Shown here: piece after piece, positions 62,852 to 64,000 of the stretch
How positions within the stretch are numbered: the stretch's first letter is position 1
Layout of the letters: each line of letters opens with the position of its first letter
Source of the DNA: Streptomyces sp. B3I8
GTDB lineage: Bacteria; Actinomycetota; Actinomycetes; Streptomycetales; Streptomycetaceae
Reading direction: 5' to 3'
Assembly: GCF_030816915.1 (NCBI RefSeq)
Contig: NZ_JAUSYN010000002.1
Span: 3,733,501-3,797,500 of the forward strand
Length of the DNA: 64,000 nt
The notes under the pieces: generated by a model
What the model was told of the DNA's origin: nothing
Databases searched by the model: none
What the model saw: only the letters and a program-made list of their open reading frames with translations
Program-made: the position numbers and the translations under genes

Positions 62852-63952
62852 ATGTCCGACGCTTCCCTGCACGCCCTGTGGTCCCCGGCCACCGTCGGTG
62901 CCATGAACCTGCCGCACCGGCTGGCAATGGCCCCGATGACCCGCGACCGCTCCACCCCCGAGGGCGTCCCGACCGAGCTCAACGCGGAGTACTACGCCCA
63001 GCGGGCCTCGCACGCCCTCGTCATCACGGAGGGCACGCAGCCCTCCGCCGACGGGCAGGGCTACCTGCTGACCCCCGGGCTGCACACCGAGGAGCAGGTC
63101 GCGGGCTGGCGCAAGGTCGCCGACGCCGTCCACGCGGCGGACGGACGGCTCGTCGTCCAGCTCATGCACACCGGACGCATCGCGCACCCCGACAACACCC
63201 CGCACGGCCGGCAGCCGGTGGCACCGTCCGCGGTCCGCCCGGCCGGCGTGATGTTCACGGCCACCGGCCCGCAGGAGATGCCCGAGCCGAGGGAACTGAC
63301 GGCCGACGAAGTGGCCGCCACGGTCGACGACTTCCGGCGGGCCGCGGCCAACGCGGTGGCCGCCGGTGCCGACGCCGTGGAGATCCACGGCGCCAACGGC
63401 TACCTGATCCAGCAGTTCCTGGCGACCAACACCAACCACCGCACGGACCGCTACGGCGGCTCCGTCGAGGGCCGCATCCGCTTCGCGGTCGAGGTCGCCA
63501 CGGCGGTGGCCGAGGAGATCGGCCCCGACCGCACCGGCATCCGGCTCTCGCCGGGCAACCCGTACAACGACATCACCGAGGCGGACACCGCCGAGCTGTA
63601 CCCGGCCCTGGTCCGCGCCCTGGCCCCGCTGAACCTGGCGTACCTGCACCTGATCCACGGCGGTGACGAGGAACTGCTCGACCGCCTGCGGGAGGTGTGG
63701 CCGACCGCCCTGCTCCTCAACCGCGCGGGCGCCGACCTGCCGGCCCGCGCCGCGGACATCGCCGCCGGCCGCGCGGACGTGGTGACGGTGGGCGCCCTGG
63801 CCCTCGCCAACCCCGACCTGCCCGAACGAGTACGCTCCGGAGCGCCGCTGAACACCCCCGACCCGGCGACGTTCTACGGCGGCGACGCGGCGGGGTACAC
63901 CGACTACCCCACTCTCTCCACTCTCCCCGTCCCTTCCACCCCGTCGGCTTGA
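62852..63952 (+). CDS. Old-yellow-enzyme-family alkene reductase
   Basis: 366 residues, FMN TIM barrel. Seen: LPHRLAMAPMTRDRS (FMN), VVQLMHTGRIAHP, the active-site region VEIHGANGYLIQQFLATNTNHRTDRYGGSVEGRIRF with the His-x-x-Asn pair in HGAN, and TVGALALANPDLPERV. NemA/XenA-type enzymes reduce activated alkenes, quinones and nitro compounds. Preceded by AAGGAGAGG. Probably one operon with the oxidoreductase, suggesting response to electrophiles. Confidence 0.94.
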   Translation: MSDASLHALWSPATVGAMNLPHRLAMAPMTRDRSTPEGVPTELNAEYYAQRASHALVITEGTQPSADGQGYLLTPGLHTEEQVAGWRKVADAVHAADGRLVVQLMHTGRIAHPDNTPHGRQPVAPSAVRPAGVMFTATGPQEMPEPRELTADEVAATVDDFRRAAANAVAAGADAVEIHGANGYLIQQFLATNTNHRTDRYGGSVEGRIRFAVEVATAVAEEIGPDRTGIRLSPGNPYNDITEADTAELYPALVRALAPLNLAYLHLIHGGDEELLDRLREVWPTALLLNRAGADLPARAADIAAGRADVVTVGALALANPDLPERVRSGAPLNTPDPATFYGGDAAGYTDYPTLSTLPVPSTPSA

Positions 63953-63961
63953 GGAGCAGCG

Positions 63962-64000
63962 ATGACCGACCCCGCACAGTCCACCCGGGAGGCACTCGAC
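63962..64000 (+). CDS. Start of an unidentified gene, cut by the window end
   Basis: ATG with GAGGAG upstream, 9 bases after the ene-reductase stop, encoding MTDPAQSTREALD. Too short to identify. It probably belongs to the same operon and might be its regulator (guess from position). Confidence 0.55.
   Translation, partial: MTDPAQSTREALD

Noticed and set aside
59486..63658. A 1390-codon minus-strand open frame spanning the ATPase, ABC-F and redox genes
   Set aside because: It runs through well-identified genes on both strands in the wrong frame; no recognisable protein.

Overview
The window is very G+C-rich, with strong third-position G/C bias, many GTG starts, start/stop overlaps of the ATGA or GTGA type, and long hairpin terminators. 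It contains dnaK-grpE-dnaJ-hspR, a HspR-type operator before clpB, DUF397/XRE/ATPase developmental triads, SLATT and Uma2 genes. This is the core chromosome of a Streptomyces. Gene order resembles, from memory, the S. coelicolor segment running down from dnaK to the sigma-factor/asd/ask region; the species cannot be named from the sequence.

Layout. 1-3.9 kb: heat-shock operon dnaK (5' end missing), grpE, dnaJ, hspR. 4.3-5.4 kb: orphan sugar-binding lipoprotein. 5.9-8.9 kb: two paralogous LuxR-type regulators facing each other, then a secreted peptide made of repeated DVGWG units, translationally coupled to a shrunken Rieske-like protein. This is the best candidate for an undescribed system. 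9.1-11.8 kb: clpB with a HspR inverted repeat. 12-20 kb: YbjN protein, PIG-V-like membrane mannosyltransferase, aminotransferase, VOC protein, Gly/His/Cys-tailed membrane peptide, DUF2617, membrane spermidine-synthase-like protein, CoxG-like protein. 20-25 kb: aldose epimerase, pyrE, fba, tiny hydrophobic protein, DHA2 efflux pump, DUF3151. 25.5-28.8 kb: tryptophan dioxygenase, kynureninase and a formamidase-like hydrolase, a tryptophan-to-anthranilate operon. 28.9-31 kb: two-component system. 31-34.8 kb: P450, degenerate diacylglycerol-kinase-like protein, purA.

34.9-42.3 kb: a Uma2 remnant, an unknown conserved protein, a GT2/GT-C fusion coupled to a GntR regulator, a Ser/Thr kinase, and a SLATT two-TM protein. 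42.6-44.3 kb: ybaB, recR, DUF5063. 44.3-46.5 kb: an accessory-looking island with a winged-helix/zinc-ribbon protein and a full Uma2 nuclease-fold protein. 46.8-51.8 kb: ask (with an internal start for the regulatory subunit), asd, a sigma factor and a coupled membrane protein. 51.7-57.2 kb: SURF1, S9 peptidase, RCK-domain membrane protein, TatA. 57.2-60.2 kb: a paralogue of the winged-helix/zinc-ribbon protein and a whiJ-like triad (DUF397, XRE/DUF5753, ATPase). 60-64 kb: ABC-F protein diverging from an NADPH oxidoreductase and an old-yellow-enzyme reductase, then the first codons of one more gene.

Most genes are housekeeping with conserved order. The unusual material lies in the repeat-peptide locus, the Uma2 remnant, the zinc-ribbon paralogues, the whiJ-like locus, and several dispersed or tandem repeats. 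Several genes appear to be transcribed as leaderless mRNAs, with a TANNNT box 6-8 bases before the start codon.
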